Assembly (NCBI GenBank): GCA_903875445.1
Contig: CAIQWD010000041.1
Location: 25,025 to 89,024 of the forward strand
Direction of reading: 5' to 3'
Length of the DNA: 64,000 nucleotides
Source of the DNA: an uncultured delta proteobacterium
Lineage (GTDB): Bacteria; Desulfobacterota; Desulfobulbia; Desulfobulbales; Desulfocapsaceae
In this document: positions 25,801-35,118 of the stretch, in pieces
How positions within the stretch are numbered: the first letter of the stretch is position 1
How the letters are laid out: the number at the start of each line of letters is the position of its first letter
Notes under the pieces: model-generated
Database searches by the model: none
What the model was told of the DNA's origin: nothing
What the model saw: only the letters and a program-made list of their open reading frames with translations
Made by a program: the position numbers and the translations under genes

Positions 25801-28800
25801 TTAGGAGGATAGCCCCTCAGGTAGTTCGAGATTTGTCTTTTTTTCCACGCTGTAGGCGAAGATCGGGATATAGACTAAAGTTAATATTGTGCCGATCAGC
25901 AGCCCGCCGATGGCAACGTCGGCAAGAGGAGACAGTCGTTCGAGCCCCACCGCCCATTCGAAGGCAATGGGGATCATTCCGGCGATGGTACCGAAAGCTG
26001 TCATGAAAACCGGTCGGAAACGGACCCTGACACTTTCCAGAGCGGCCTCAAAAGGGTCATTTCCGGCCGTGCGGTAGTGCTGGTAAAAATCGATGAGCAG
26101 AACCGAGTTTTTGATGATAATACCGAAGAGCAACATGATACCGATCAAACTCGGCATACAACTCGGTTTATTGAATACCAACATTCCCCAGGAGGCGCCG
26201 ATCATCGAAAGAGGGAGCACCAGGATCATCACCAGGGCAAGCCGTACCGATTGATAGATGGCGATCAGTGCCACCAAGAGCAGAACAACACCGATGCCGA
26301 TGGCCTTTATCATCCGGCGGAAGCTGTCCCCCATCTGTTTGATATCTCCTTCCTGGCGGACTTCAACACCACGCAAATCTGCCTTCTGCAGGGCTTTTTC
26401 CGTATCTTCGGTTACGATGGAAATCGCTCGCTGAGTACGATAACCGGAGACATCAAGGGAATAAAGCAGCTGGTTTCGTTCAATTTTGTTGGCGGTCAGG
26501 TCATACTGGATGGTCCCCAGAGTCTCCAGCGGCACTGGTCCCTTGGGTGTCTGGATGGGAATCAGGCGCAATCCCTGGAGATGGGTATCGAATGGCCGAT
26601 TGAAAGACAGGCGAACCGGCTGGGTCTGCATCGAAACCAGATCGCCATTCAGGGACACCGGGATACCGGCCAGTGGAAGCTGGGCGGCTATCTGTACCGG
26701 CGTCAGGCCATAGACCAGGGCTCGGTTGGTGTCGATCTTCAACTGTGCTTCGGTGAAATCCCGGTCCCAACTGGTGTTGATCGAAGTGAGCCCCTTAACC
26801 TCTGCCATAGCCGCTGCGGCCAGATGGCCGGCCTGGGGCAAAAGATGATAGTCTTCGGCCAGAAGACGCACATTCACCGGGGCCTTGATGCTCGACATCG
26901 GTGTTGCGCCAAAATCATAGACATCCACGGCCTTGACACTTACCAGCGCGCTTAACCGGCTGCGAATCTCATCTTCTATCTGCCAGATAGTCTCTTTTCG
27001 TTCAAAACGATTGAGACAGTTAATGGTCATCACCGCTTCGGTCGGCAAAGACCCGGCACCGAGGGAAAGCACCCCCGGTTCGCTGCCGAAACTGACCGAA
27101 CTCATGACCACATCCGGTCGCTGGTGCAGCCACGCTAAGAATGGGGCGATCCGTTGTTCGGCGGTCTCGACGGTTTCATTGGCGCTGAACCGTACATGGG
27201 CCTTGATAATGCCGGTATCCATCGGCGGCATCAGATCACGGCCAATAACCGGCATGATATTGCGGATACTGAGGGCCACTAGCACCACGACCCCAAGCGT
27301 CAGCAGGATTCGCCGCAACCGCGAATGACCTCCTGTGGAAAACTTGAGAATAGAGAGATAAGGGGTGATCAAACGACCGAAACTCTTCTGATAGAGTGTC
27401 TCCAGCCCAATCTCGAAACGGGTTTTGGAACTCCCCTTGCGATACAGGAAAAAGCAGATACTCGGAATAAAGGTGATCGAAAGAAAGTAGGAGACCAGCA
27501 GGGCAATGATCAAAGTGGAGATTAACGGGCGATAAATCTGCTGGGGAAAATCACCGATAAAAAGAAAGGGAAACATGATGGCAATGGTCGCCACCGTCCC
27601 GGCAAATACCGGGTTGATGACCTCTTTGGTGCCCTGAACAATGGCAACCTGGAGATCCTCTTTCAGCTCCGAGAGGTGTCGCTCAATATTCTCCAGCACC
27701 ACCACTGCATCATCGACCAGCATCCCCAGGGCCAGGATAATCGCCGTGTAAATGGTCATATTCAGTTCGCCGCCGCTGATCCAGATAATGGCGATGGTCG
27801 CAAAGAAAACCATGGGGATTGAAAGCAAAGCGGCAGCGACTGCCCGTAGATTGCCGAGAAAGAGCAGAATAACCAGCAAGGTGAAAATAACCGCATCACG
27901 CAAGGCCTCTAGCATGTTGGTATTGGCGGTCTCGATCAGGGTGCGTTGGGTGTCGGCAATCTGGAACTTGATCTTCGGGTAACGGAGTTCGAGTTTGGCT
28001 ATCTCGGCTCGACCGGCCTTACTGGTGGAGAGAACAGACCCCCCCGGCGCGCGCTGGATGACAACGGCAATTGCCGCCTGGCCATTGCCGAGGTAGCCGG
28101 AAAAGCGCCGCTGATGCTCCCACTTGACCTCGGCGATATCGCCAAGAGTGACATTTACCGCCACCGGCAAGCGTTTGAGTTCCTCCATCCGGTCCCGTTC
28201 GCCATACCAGGTAACCGTGTAATACGTGTCGCTGCCCTTGCTGAAGCCGATCGGCAGGTCGCGATTGAGATCGCGAATGGTTGCGGCAATCTTGTCCAGA
28301 TCTATGCCGTGGGATCTGGCGGCAAACGGGTCAATATCGATGGTAACGGCACTTTGATAACCTCCAAAGATCTCGACATTTCCTATATCTCCGCTGCGCA
28401 GCAGGGCCGGTTTTATGTCGCTCTCTGCGAGCTTATCGATATCATCCAGACTGAGATCTCCATCAACCGGCGACAAGGCAAAGACATCCACCGGCAGGGT
28501 GAACGACCCGGCGGTGTAGATTGACGGATTGACGCCAGCCGGCAACCTTCCCCTGACCTTACCCACCGCGTTGTTCACATCGACCGCCGCCGCATCGAGC
28601 CCTTTTTTATATTCAAATTCGGCGGTGACAATCGATATTCCGGCAATGTTGGTCGAACTCACCTGGCGGATCAGCGACAGGCTTGAGAGTTCCTGCTCGA
28701 CCGGTTTGGAAACCGTGGCGGTGACCACATCGGGGGTCGCGCCCGGTACCTGAGTTATGACGATAACCGTCGGCCGATCGCTGTCGGGAAAGAGATTTTT

Positions 28801-28893
28801 CGGCATGACAATCAGCCCGTAGATGCCGAGAATAAAAAAACCGGCAATCAAACCGTACAGGAGATAGGGACGCTTATGGAAATATTCAAACAT
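25801..28893 (-). CDS. RND efflux transporter, inner-membrane pump
   Basis: This 1030-residue pump has the twelve-helix RND layout: a first helix right at the N-terminus, a large periplasmic loop, a helix block near 340-530 with the transport motif GMLVDDAVVVLENIERH, a second periplasmic loop and a final block near 850-1020. The length and motif match the HAE1 drug/hydrophobe branch rather than the heavy-metal branch. It exchanges protons for substrates and works with the adaptor and outer-membrane protein encoded directly upstream. No dedicated regulator is adjacent, and the substrate is unknown. Confidence 0.93.
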   Translation of the reverse strand: MFEYFHKRPYLLYGLIAGFFILGIYGLIVMPKNLFPDSDRPTVIVITQVPGATPDVVTATVSKPVEQELSSLSLIRQVSSTNIAGISIVTAEFEYKKGLDAAAVDVNNAVGKVRGRLPAGVNPSIYTAGSFTLPVDVFALSPVDGDLSLDDIDKLAESDIKPALLRSGDIGNVEIFGGYQSAVTIDIDPFAARSHGIDLDKIAATIRDLNRDLPIGFSKGSDTYYTVTWYGERDRMEELKRLPVAVNVTLGDIAEVKWEHQRRFSGYLGNGQAAIAVVIQRAPGGSVLSTSKAGRAEIAKLELRYPKIKFQIADTQRTLIETANTNMLEALRDAVIFTLLVILLFLGNLRAVAAALLSIPMVFFATIAIIWISGGELNMTIYTAIILALGMLVDDAVVVLENIERHLSELKEDLQVAIVQGTKEVINPVFAGTVATIAIMFPFLFIGDFPQQIYRPLISTLIIALLVSYFLSITFIPSICFFLYRKGSSKTRFEIGLETLYQKSFGRLITPYLSILKFSTGGHSRLRRILLTLGVVVLVALSIRNIMPVIGRDLMPPMDTGIIKAHVRFSANETVETAEQRIAPFLAWLHQRPDVVMSSVSFGSEPGVLSLGAGSLPTEAVMTINCLNRFERKETIWQIEDEIRSRLSALVSVKAVDVYDFGATPMSSIKAPVNVRLLAEDYHLLPQAGHLAAAAMAEVKGLTSINTSWDRDFTEAQLKIDTNRALVYGLTPVQIAAQLPLAGIPVSLNGDLVSMQTQPVRLSFNRPFDTHLQGLRLIPIQTPKGPVPLETLGTIQYDLTANKIERNQLLYSLDVSGYRTQRAISIVTEDTEKALQKADLRGVEVRQEGDIKQMGDSFRRMIKAIGIGVVLLLVALIAIYQSVRLALVMILVLPLSMIGASWGMLVFNKPSCMPSLIGIMLLFGIIIKNSVLLIDFYQHYRTAGNDPFEAALESVRVRFRPVFMTAFGTIAGMIPIAFEWAVGLERLSPLADVAIGGLLIGTILTLVYIPIFAYSVEKKTNLELPEGLSS

Positions 28894-28909
28894 TCGCTTT
28901 CTCCCCGAA

Positions 28910-30058
28910 TCAGGACTCTGTGTTCGTAGAGCGAATCAACACCGGTACCCCGGACGAGGCCCGCAGCAGGATGTCGGGTTTCGCGAGGAGCAGGGTGCGT
29001 CCCGCCAGATCTTCCGTAATTGTTACTCCTTCGATTCCCCGTTGTTTGATGGTTACCGGCAGCTTTTCCACCTTGCCGTTCGCATAGACCAGAACCGAGG
29101 TTTTTCCTTGAGCAGAGAGGAGGACATCGTCAGGCAACAGGGTATCTTGCCCGGTAAAGACAATCGCCGAGATGTTCTGAAATTCTCCCTCCACCGCCGC
29201 AGTCCCGGTCGGTAAGGCAGATCGGTACTCGCGCAACCCACTTGGCCCTGCCTGGTTTTTGGCGGTAAGTGGCAACAATTGATCAGCCAGACGGATATAT
29301 TCGGCCGTGATAGCTGCAGGGAGTTTTACATCGAGATACAGCCCGTTTGCCGCGGTAATCTTCACGAGAGGTTTGCCCGGCGCGGCCATATCGCCGACCG
29401 CTGCCAGACGGGCACTGAGTGTTCCGTCAATCGGCGAGATAATTGACATATAACCCAGCTGATTGTCGATTTCCTTTTCATTCTGGGTCAGTTCTTCACG
29501 GCCCGATTGAAGCATGGAGATACCGCTCTTGACCGCTTCTATCTGCGCCTTAATCTGGGCGATTTCCGTCTCTTCCTTGGAATACTGTTCAACGGACGCA
29601 CCTTTTACATCGAGTAGTTCTTTGGTCCGGGTATGGCTGTTCAAGCCATTTTCCAGGGCGGTTTGCAAGGCTTTCAGGCTCTCCCGTTTGCCGACGATAT
29701 CGAAATCCAGGCTGGAGCGTTTGAGGCGCAGGCCTTGCTTTTTCGCTTGCAGTTCCTGGTCATCAATATTGGCCAGTAGTTCACCTTTGCGTATGGCATC
29801 ACCCTCTTTTTTGAAAAGCCCATTGATCCGCCCGCTGACCTTGGTCGAAAGAGTTGTGGAAACATCGGAAGAAACAATGCCCATGGCGGGAAGGCTCAGG
29901 GTCACGGCTTGACGGCTGGGCACCACTGCATCGACGACAACCGGCAGGATTGCAGCGGTTGGGGCCTGAGCCAGGTCATGTTTTCTTTTTTGCAGAAGAA
30001 CAATTGCGGCAGCGACGACAATCAGAATGACCAATATTCGGACTCCGTTTTTTATCAT
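28910..30058 (-). CDS. RND efflux periplasmic adaptor (membrane fusion protein)
   Basis: This 382-residue protein has an N-terminal membrane helix (VRILVILIVVAAAIVLL) and then the adaptor layout: a barrel-sandwich half (TKVSGRINGLFKKEGDAIRK), a helical hairpin of about 100 residues rich in Glu/Gln/Lys, the second sandwich half (ISPIDGTLSARLAAVGDMAAPG) and beta-barrel domains. It bridges the pump and the TolC-like channel. The start overlaps the stop of the outer-membrane gene in ATGA, and the pump gene begins 16 bases after its end. Confidence 0.9.
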   Translation of the reverse strand: MIKNGVRILVILIVVAAAIVLLQKRKHDLAQAPTAAILPVVVDAVVPSRQAVTLSLPAMGIVSSDVSTTLSTKVSGRINGLFKKEGDAIRKGELLANIDDQELQAKKQGLRLKRSSLDFDIVGKRESLKALQTALENGLNSHTRTKELLDVKGASVEQYSKEETEIAQIKAQIEAVKSGISMLQSGREELTQNEKEIDNQLGYMSIISPIDGTLSARLAAVGDMAAPGKPLVKITAANGLYLDVKLPAAITAEYIRLADQLLPLTAKNQAGPSGLREYRSALPTGTAAVEGEFQNISAIVFTGQDTLLPDDVLLSAQGKTSVLVYANGKVEKLPVTIKQRGIEGVTITEDLAGRTLLLAKPDILLRASSGVPVLIRSTNTES

Positions 30059-31335
30059 TGCACAACTCCTGTTAAGTCATCGCCAAAGAGGACAGCCTGG
30101 CGACAGATAACCTGCCAGCGGTCGCGGTTCGTTTGATGGAGAGCGGCCTCGGTGTCGAGGACCTCTGTTTCATTCTTGAGGTATTCTTCGGTGGTGATAC
30201 GCCCGTTGCGGAAAGCCACCTTGGCAATTTCGAGAACTTTCTTGCTGTTATCGAAAGATTTAAATGCCAACTCCTGCGATCGTTCGAGGAGCGGCAATTG
30301 CCCGGCAAGGGTTTCGGCCTCCGCCGCTACGTCAATTTGCACCTGGGCCAGACGCCTTTTTTCCCGATGTAGTTGATTTTGCGCCAGGTCAATCGATGTG
30401 CCGAGACTCTGGTCAAAGAGGGGGACCGAAATGTTGATGCCAAAGTAATTGTAACTGCGGTTGATCGATTCATCGGTATTGTAGGCAGTCCCATAATTTT
30501 CCGTGACCGTACCTACCAGCTTCACTGTCGGATAATGTTGGTCCCAAGTGCGCTGCAGTTCTTTTTCAGCAACGGCGACATTGCCCTGTTGTTGTTTTTC
30601 GCGGAGAAATTCACCAGCCATCACGGGCCGGTGTTGGGTCAGCATGACAAAATGATCGACCTCCAGCCCGGTCAATACTTTAAGCTGACTGATAAGGGAA
30701 AGACCCTGGATCTGCAGATCGTTCTGTTGTTTTTGCAGGATATTGATGCTGATCTCCACCTTGAGGAGTTCGGATTCCGGGGTGCGTCCATTATTCACCG
30801 CCATTTGCAGATCGTCGCGGGTCTTTTGTAACGATTCGAGACGGGCTGCAAGAGCTGCGTTGAGGTGGGTGACATAGGCCAAAGAGGCGTCGAGTGAAAC
30901 CACCTCTGCTTGGCGTGTCACCACATTCTGTTTGTAGCCAAGCTTGCTTACCTGTTGCAATTCTTTAACTTTATCCGCCAGGGTGTAGAGCCCTTTGACA
31001 AAGAGAGGCATCTCCATCTTCAAGCCATAACGCTCAATCTGCTCGGAAAAGGGCAGCGAATCGCCGGCGGCAACACTTACCTCGGTCGGTGGCATAGGCC
31101 GCAAGTTGGTCGGCGAATTGTATCTTTCGTAATTTCCGAAGGCGGAAATTTTTGGATAGAGTTCTGCCCGAGCCTGCTCCAGTTGTATTGATGTCGCCTG
31201 TGTCTCCAACTGGCTTGATTGCAAACCCGGCTGTTTCTCTACCGCTTCCAGCAGAGTTGTTATGTTCAATTCAGATGCTGAAATCTGTGTGACACAGATG
31301 AGCGAAAACGCTATGCTGCCGAGATATTTCATCAA
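30055..31335 (-). CDS. TolC-like outer-membrane efflux protein
   Basis: This 426-residue protein begins with a signal peptide (MMKYLGSIAFSLICVTQISA) and shows the long amphipathic helices of the outer-membrane efflux family in two repeats (LEAVEKQPGLQSSQLETQAT ... AQNQLHREKRRLAQVQIDVA). It forms the exit duct of the tripartite system. It is the first gene of the RND operon; about 150 bases separate it from the end of the next cassette upstream. Confidence 0.88.
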   Translation of the reverse strand: MMKYLGSIAFSLICVTQISASELNITTLLEAVEKQPGLQSSQLETQATSIQLEQARAELYPKISAFGNYERYNSPTNLRPMPPTEVSVAAGDSLPFSEQIERYGLKMEMPLFVKGLYTLADKVKELQQVSKLGYKQNVVTRQAEVVSLDASLAYVTHLNAALAARLESLQKTRDDLQMAVNNGRTPESELLKVEISINILQKQQNDLQIQGLSLISQLKVLTGLEVDHFVMLTQHRPVMAGEFLREKQQQGNVAVAEKELQRTWDQHYPTVKLVGTVTENYGTAYNTDESINRSYNYFGINISVPLFDQSLGTSIDLAQNQLHREKRRLAQVQIDVAAEAETLAGQLPLLERSQELAFKSFDNSKKVLEIAKVAFRNGRITTEEYLKNETEVLDTEAALHQTNRDRWQVICRQAVLFGDDLTGVVQ

Positions 31336-31436
31336 TCAGCTCTCCGCTAAGATATGTGACATTTGAAGTCCATGGCTTGCTCTGCACCATATTTTCTCCT
31401 TACCGCAGCTTATGCTAAGCCCCGATAAATGGGATA

Positions 31437-31487
31437 AGGAGCCGTAACTAAATGGGTTGAAATGATCCATATTCCCTAACGGCTCCT
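31437..31487. terminator. Inverted repeat at the end of the ccdA-like gene
   Basis: Arms AGGAGCCGT (31437-31445) and ACGGCTCCT (31479-31487) are perfect inverted copies with a 33-base spacer, overlapping the stop of the CcdA-like gene. It could form a long-loop hairpin that ends the redox cassette transcript before the RND operon. The T-run is weak, so this is tentative. Confidence 0.35.
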
Positions 31488-32187
31488 AAATAAACGGTTG
31501 AACGATAAAATACACACCGAGCAGTCCAATCAGCATCCCGGCAATACGCCGAAATAACCTGCCTCCCTGCTGCCAGGTGCTGTTGGCAAGCAGACGTTTG
31601 ACCATGGCGGTTGAACTGCCGGCAACGACAATGGGAAGGCAATGACCGATGGCGAATACTCCAATAAAGATAATGCCGGTAAGCAATTTGTCCTGAACCG
31701 AAATGATGGCCAGGATCGGGGCAATGAACCCGAAGGTGCAGGAACCGGATAACGCTCCATAGGCGAGGCCAAGAATGAAAGCGCCGGAGAGCCCCTTTAT
31801 AGTCAGTTTTGCCATAACTCCGCCACCCGTCAGGGAACATTTGGCCACTCCCAGCATGTCGAGAGCGACCCACAGCAGCAGGAGACCGACGGCGATCGTC
31901 CAATACGGCCCGACATCGCCAAGCATACGGCCAAGCAGCGTACAGACCAACCCGATGGCGGCGATGGTGATGAACAAGCCGGTGGTAAAGACAACCGCAT
32001 ACAGGGTCGCTTTGCGTCCTTCAATCAGGTGGTTCTGGCCGCCTACATAGCCGATGATCAGCGGAATTGAAGCCAAATGGCAGGGGCTGAAAAGTACGCT
32101 GACCATCCCCCACAAAAAGCAGCCTAAGGCCCCCAATAGGAGGCCCTGGCTCATCCAGGAGTTAATGGTAAGAAAAAATTGATCCAT
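31486..32187 (-). CDS. CcdA/DsbD-type thiol-disulfide electron transporter
   Basis: This 233-residue membrane protein has about six helices and the two conserved cysteine sites of the family: SPCHLASIPLI near residue 34 and GSCTFGFIAPI near 148. It would carry reducing equivalents from cytoplasmic thioredoxin to the periplasm. The next gene upstream in the operon encodes an exported thioredoxin, a natural partner, three bases away. Confidence 0.9.
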   Translation of the reverse strand: MDQFFLTINSWMSQGLLLGALGCFLWGMVSVLFSPCHLASIPLIIGYVGGQNHLIEGRKATLYAVVFTTGLFITIAAIGLVCTLLGRMLGDVGPYWTIAVGLLLLWVALDMLGVAKCSLTGGGVMAKLTIKGLSGAFILGLAYGALSGSCTFGFIAPILAIISVQDKLLTGIIFIGVFAIGHCLPIVVAGSSTAMVKRLLANSTWQQGGRLFRRIAGMLIGLLGVYFIVQPFI

Positions 32188-32190
32188 GCG

Positions 32191-32604
32191 TTATTCAACT
32201 CCCAGCTTTTCCAGTTCGGCAACGATGGCTGCTTTTTCCATGAATCCTTCGTGTCTCAGCACTTCTTTGCCTTCGGCAGTGTAAAAAATTTGGGTAGGAA
32301 TAAGCTGGATGCGGTATTGCTTACCGGCGGTCGGGTTTTCCCAGACATCAATAAAGATGATGGCGGCCCTGTCTTTGTATTCCTTTTCCAGTTCCTCTAT
32401 AATCGGTGCCATCATCTTGCAGGGTATGCATTTTTTTGCGCCGATATCGACCATGGTCACTTTGCCGGGGACTGGAACCAAGGGTGGTTCCTCCGCCCTT
32501 ACGGCGGAAGGAAAAAGTGTCAATGTCAGAAAAAGGCAGAAAATGCCCAGAATCGTGCCGATTGTAGATTTGAGAGGTGGTCGCATTCTTTTTCCGTCCT
32601 TCAT
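32191..32604 (-). CDS. Exported thioredoxin-like protein
   Basis: This 137-residue protein has a signal peptide or N-anchor (STIGTILGIFCLFLTLTLF, likely cleaved after VRA) and a thioredoxin fold with active site KKCIPCKMMAP and the cis-proline region LIPTQIFY. It should act as a periplasmic thiol reductase recharged by the neighbouring CcdA-like protein. Its ATG overlaps the previous stop in TAATG, so translation is coupled. Confidence 0.9.
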   Translation of the reverse strand: MKDGKRMRPPLKSTIGTILGIFCLFLTLTLFPSAVRAEEPPLVPVPGKVTMVDIGAKKCIPCKMMAPIIEELEKEYKDRAAIIFIDVWENPTAGKQYRIQLIPTQIFYTAEGKEVLRHEGFMEKAAIVAELEKLGVE

Positions 32605-32996
32605 TAAAGATATCTCTGGGCCTTATCCATGACCTCGGCAATATTCGGTTCGGTGATGGCCGTCTCGCCTTTTTCAAAGCCGAGATCGGATAAGCGCAGA
32701 TGATTAACCTTCTTGAATCCTGCTTCTTCCAAGGATTTTTTGGCACAGTCGAGGGGACAGCCATCGATTGCCAGGATAGAGACCGCGGCCTCGGTTGTCT
32801 TGAGGATGCCGCTGACCCTGCCGCCAATCCCGGCCAGGCAAAACATCTTGCCGTGTCCTTCACGGGTCAGGTTTCGCGCCGCACGGTCGGCCAATTCTCC
32901 GACATCGGCAGCACCGGAACAGGAAAAAATCAATCTCGGCCCGGTCTTGGCACTGCTTTCACAACTGCAACTACAAGGGGTTTGCATCGGTATCAT
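32604..32996 (-). CDS. DGC-domain putative zinc-binding protein
   Basis: This 130-residue cytoplasmic protein begins with a Cys-rich segment (TPCSCSCESS) and has the family motifs FSCSGAADVGELADRAAR, FCLAGIGG and IDGCPLDCAKKSLE. The DGC domain is named after conserved Asp, Gly and Cys residues thought to bind metal; its function is not known. The start at 32996 has AAAGGAGAAC upstream. It travels with thiol-redox proteins and an ArsP-like permease here, so a role in metalloid or thiol chemistry is plausible. Confidence 0.85.
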   Translation of the reverse strand: MIPMQTPCSCSCESSAKTGPRLIFSCSGAADVGELADRAARNLTREGHGKMFCLAGIGGRVSGILKTTEAAVSILAIDGCPLDCAKKSLEEAGFKKVNHLRLSDLGFEKGETAITEPNIAEVMDKAQRYL

Positions 32997-33046
32997 GGTG
33001 TTCTCCTTTAATAGTGAAAAAATATTCTGAAAAATTCCTTACTTCA

Positions 33047-33075
33047 CCATTGTCTGTCACTCGACGAGACAATGG
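33047..33075 (-). terminator. Hairpin between the redox-disulfide gene and the DGC gene
   Basis: Perfect 9-bp arms CCATTGTCT / AGACAATGG with an 11-base loop, six bases after the stop at 33082 when read on the minus strand. There is no clear T-run, so it may be an mRNA-processing hairpin rather than a full terminator. Confidence 0.4.
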
Positions 33076-33081
33076 GAATAT

Positions 33082-33312
33082 TCAACCAATCCACTTTTCG
33101 ATTTCACTTTGCTTTGGGACACGCCCTGTACATTTGACTTTCCCGTCAATGACCACGGCCGGGGTAGAAAAAATACCCAGTTTGGCTATCTCCTGAAAAT
33201 CCGTTACCTTTATCACGTCGGCCTTCACTCCTTTGGCAGCGACAGCGGCCTCAACTGTTTTTTGCACCTTCTCACAAGAAGCGCATCCTGGCCCACATAC
33301 CTTGATTTCCAT
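33082..33312 (-). CDS. Small redox-active disulfide protein (TIGR00412-like thioredoxin)
   Basis: This 76-residue protein has the active site CGPGCASCEK at its very N-terminus and the cis-proline stretch IFSTPAVVIDG, matching the 'redox-active disulfide protein 2' thioredoxin family. It is cytoplasmic. The start at 33312 is set by CGGAGGAAATTT; a longer frame to 33348 has no such site. It lies between the permease and DGC genes, and these small proteins often accompany UPF0718/ArsP-type permeases. Confidence 0.9.
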   Translation of the reverse strand: MEIKVCGPGCASCEKVQKTVEAAVAAKGVKADVIKVTDFQEIAKLGIFSTPAVVIDGKVKCTGRVPKQSEIEKWIG

Positions 33313-33430
33313 AAATTTCCTCCGCTTGAATATCAGTAATGTACTCACGTCCTAATTGGGTTTGTTATCTGCATTTTTAAAAACGACCGCAAGATATTGA
33401 CAGCTGTTTTCGTTACCTGATTTCTTGTAA

Positions 33431-34378
33431 TTATAAAATTATATTAAATAGATACCCAATTATAATAATGGATACCGATACGATTCCGGTAAATATCGCG
33501 ATCAGCTTTGGCTTGATCACCTTGCGCAAAATAATCATCTCAGGTGTCGATATCGCTACAACAGCCATCATAAATGCCAAAGCGGTGCCAAGTGGCATGC
33601 CTTTCTCCACCAAGGCCTGGACAATCGGGATAGTGCCAGCAGCATTGGAATAAAGCGGTATGGCAATGAGGACGGCAATAATGACTGCGAAAGGATTGTC
33701 CGGCCCCGCATATTTAACGATGAAATCAATTGGTGCATAGCCGTGTATCCAGGCACCGATACCAATACCCACCAGCACATAAGGCCAAACCCGTTTAAGA
33801 ATATCAATGGTGTAGTCTTTCGCATAACCAATTCGTTCCTGCAAGGTTGGTTCAGATATTTCATTCTCACCCATTTTAATTTGATAGACATATTCCTCTA
33901 CTTGGTTCTCTAATTTCAGCTTGCCAATTACGATTCCGCTGAAAAAGGCAATCGACACACCTGTACTTACGTAGATAAGAGCTATTTTCCAACCAAAGAG
34001 ACCCCAGAGCATGACCAAGGCGACTTCATTCACTGTCGGGGCAGAGATCAGAAAAGAAAATGTCACACCGAGCGGTAGACCTGATTCCAAAAAGCCGATG
34101 AAGAGCGGCACCGCCGAACAGGAACAAAAGGGAGTAACGATACCAAGTAGGGCAGCTAAAAAATTGCCGACATATTCTCGTTTATTGCTCAGGAGTTTTT
34201 TTGCTTTTTCAGGAGGGAAATAACTTCGAATAACGGCCACTACAAAAATGATTGTGACCAAAAGCAAAAAGATCTTCATGGTATCGTAAAAAAAGAAATC
34301 TAGTGCTTCGCCGAACGTGGTGTTGGATGATATACCAAACCATTCATAAACGATAAGATCTGCAAACTCTTTCAACAT
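33431..34378 (-). CDS. UPF0718 / ArsP-like permease
   Basis: This 315-residue protein has about eight membrane helices in two halves and the conserved cysteine motif TPFCSCSAVPLFIGFLESG near residue 85. Family members such as ArsP export trivalent organoarsenicals; others have no known substrate. It is preceded by an ArsR-type repressor gene and followed by three thiol proteins, which fits resistance to a thiol-reactive metalloid or organic compound. A polar loop of about 45 residues (QVEEYVYQIKMGENEISEP) separates the halves. Confidence 0.87.
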   Translation of the reverse strand: MLKEFADLIVYEWFGISSNTTFGEALDFFFYDTMKIFLLLVTIIFVVAVIRSYFPPEKAKKLLSNKREYVGNFLAALLGIVTPFCSCSAVPLFIGFLESGLPLGVTFSFLISAPTVNEVALVMLWGLFGWKIALIYVSTGVSIAFFSGIVIGKLKLENQVEEYVYQIKMGENEISEPTLQERIGYAKDYTIDILKRVWPYVLVGIGIGAWIHGYAPIDFIVKYAGPDNPFAVIIAVLIAIPLYSNAAGTIPIVQALVEKGMPLGTALAFMMAVVAISTPEMIILRKVIKPKLIAIFTGIVSVSIIIIGYLFNIIL

Positions 34379-34387
34379 AAAAATACC

Positions 34388-34468
34388 TCACTTGATAATA
34401 TCCACTTTGTCCTGTTTATTTCCAATAACCACCAGCGACATGACATCACATGCTATATCCCAGGTCAT
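34388..34468 (-). other. Possible small ORF upstream of the permease
   Basis: A 26-codon frame (MTWDIACDVMSLVVIGNKQD and six more residues) ends ten bases before the permease start. The same frame stays open about 20 codons further upstream without a normal start codon, reading like protein (GYCVKQAIEYPGG). It may be a small coupled ORF or the relic of a larger gene between arsR and the permease. No family is recognised. Confidence 0.25.
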
Positions 34469-34538
34469 AATACCGCCCGGATATTCAATTGCTTGTTTGA
34501 CGCAATAACCAAATGTAAAATCAAAAAATACCTCTTTT

Positions 34539-34859
34539 TTACTTCAGCAAATCGATATGTGTCTGGGCGTTTGCTTGAAGAACAGCCTCGACACAGGGCA
34601 TAAAATTCAGGATACAGGGAACCTTCAACTTGTAATATACTTGCTTTCCCCGTTTCTCATCGATCACTACCCCAGCCTGTTTGAGGATGGTCAAGTGTTT
34701 TGAGATTGTTGAAAAATCGGCATCAATATTCTCGGCTAATTCACAGACGCATCTCTCACCGCCGGCTAGTTGTTCCGCCATCCAGAGACGGGTTGGATGG
34801 CCAAGTGCCTTCAGAATATTTGCTTTGGCCTCGATCAGAGCCTTTTCCTTGTCGTTCAT
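34539..34859 (-). CDS. ArsR/SmtB-family metalloregulator
   Basis: This 106-residue winged-helix repressor has the recognition region DADFSTISKHLTILKQAGV. Directly before it is the cysteine pair ERCVCELAE, the alpha-3 thiol site used by As(III)/Sb(III)-sensing ArsR proteins, and there are two more cysteines near the C-terminus (KVPCILNFMPCVEAV). It should repress the downstream permease/thiol cassette until a thiophilic ligand binds. The ATG at 34859 follows AAGGAGACGTTC and is preferred to 34910. It also probably controls its own promoter through the inverted repeat just upstream. Confidence 0.92.
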   Translation of the reverse strand: MNDKEKALIEAKANILKALGHPTRLWMAEQLAGGERCVCELAENIDADFSTISKHLTILKQAGVVIDEKRGKQVYYKLKVPCILNFMPCVEAVLQANAQTHIDLLK

Positions 34860-34877
34860 GAACGTCTCCTTGTTTGC

Positions 34878-34901
34878 ATATATGGTAGTTTGACCAAATA
34901 T
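34878..34901. promoter_or_regulatory. Candidate ArsR operator
   Basis: ATATATGGT, a 6-base spacer and ACCAAATAT form an inverted repeat with 8 of 9 positions matching, 19 bases before the arsR-like start. AT-rich imperfect palindromes of this size are usual ArsR/SmtB operators, and this one overlaps the likely core promoter. Confidence 0.6.
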
Positions 34902-35118
34902 AAATGTCAAGTTAAAAATTGAAGCTGTATTCTAAGAACCGGTCTGGAGAGTGTTCACAAACACGCCTCAGGCAGAAAGGAATAGCCATCACCCAACTCA
35001 ACAACCGACACGCTGTTCAATTCATCCGTAATGATTCGATTTAAGACATGTTTGTTTACGCAGGTAAGAAAGTAAAGTACATTTTTTTACTGCAGACCAA
35101 ACCCCTCAGAAGCAAAGA

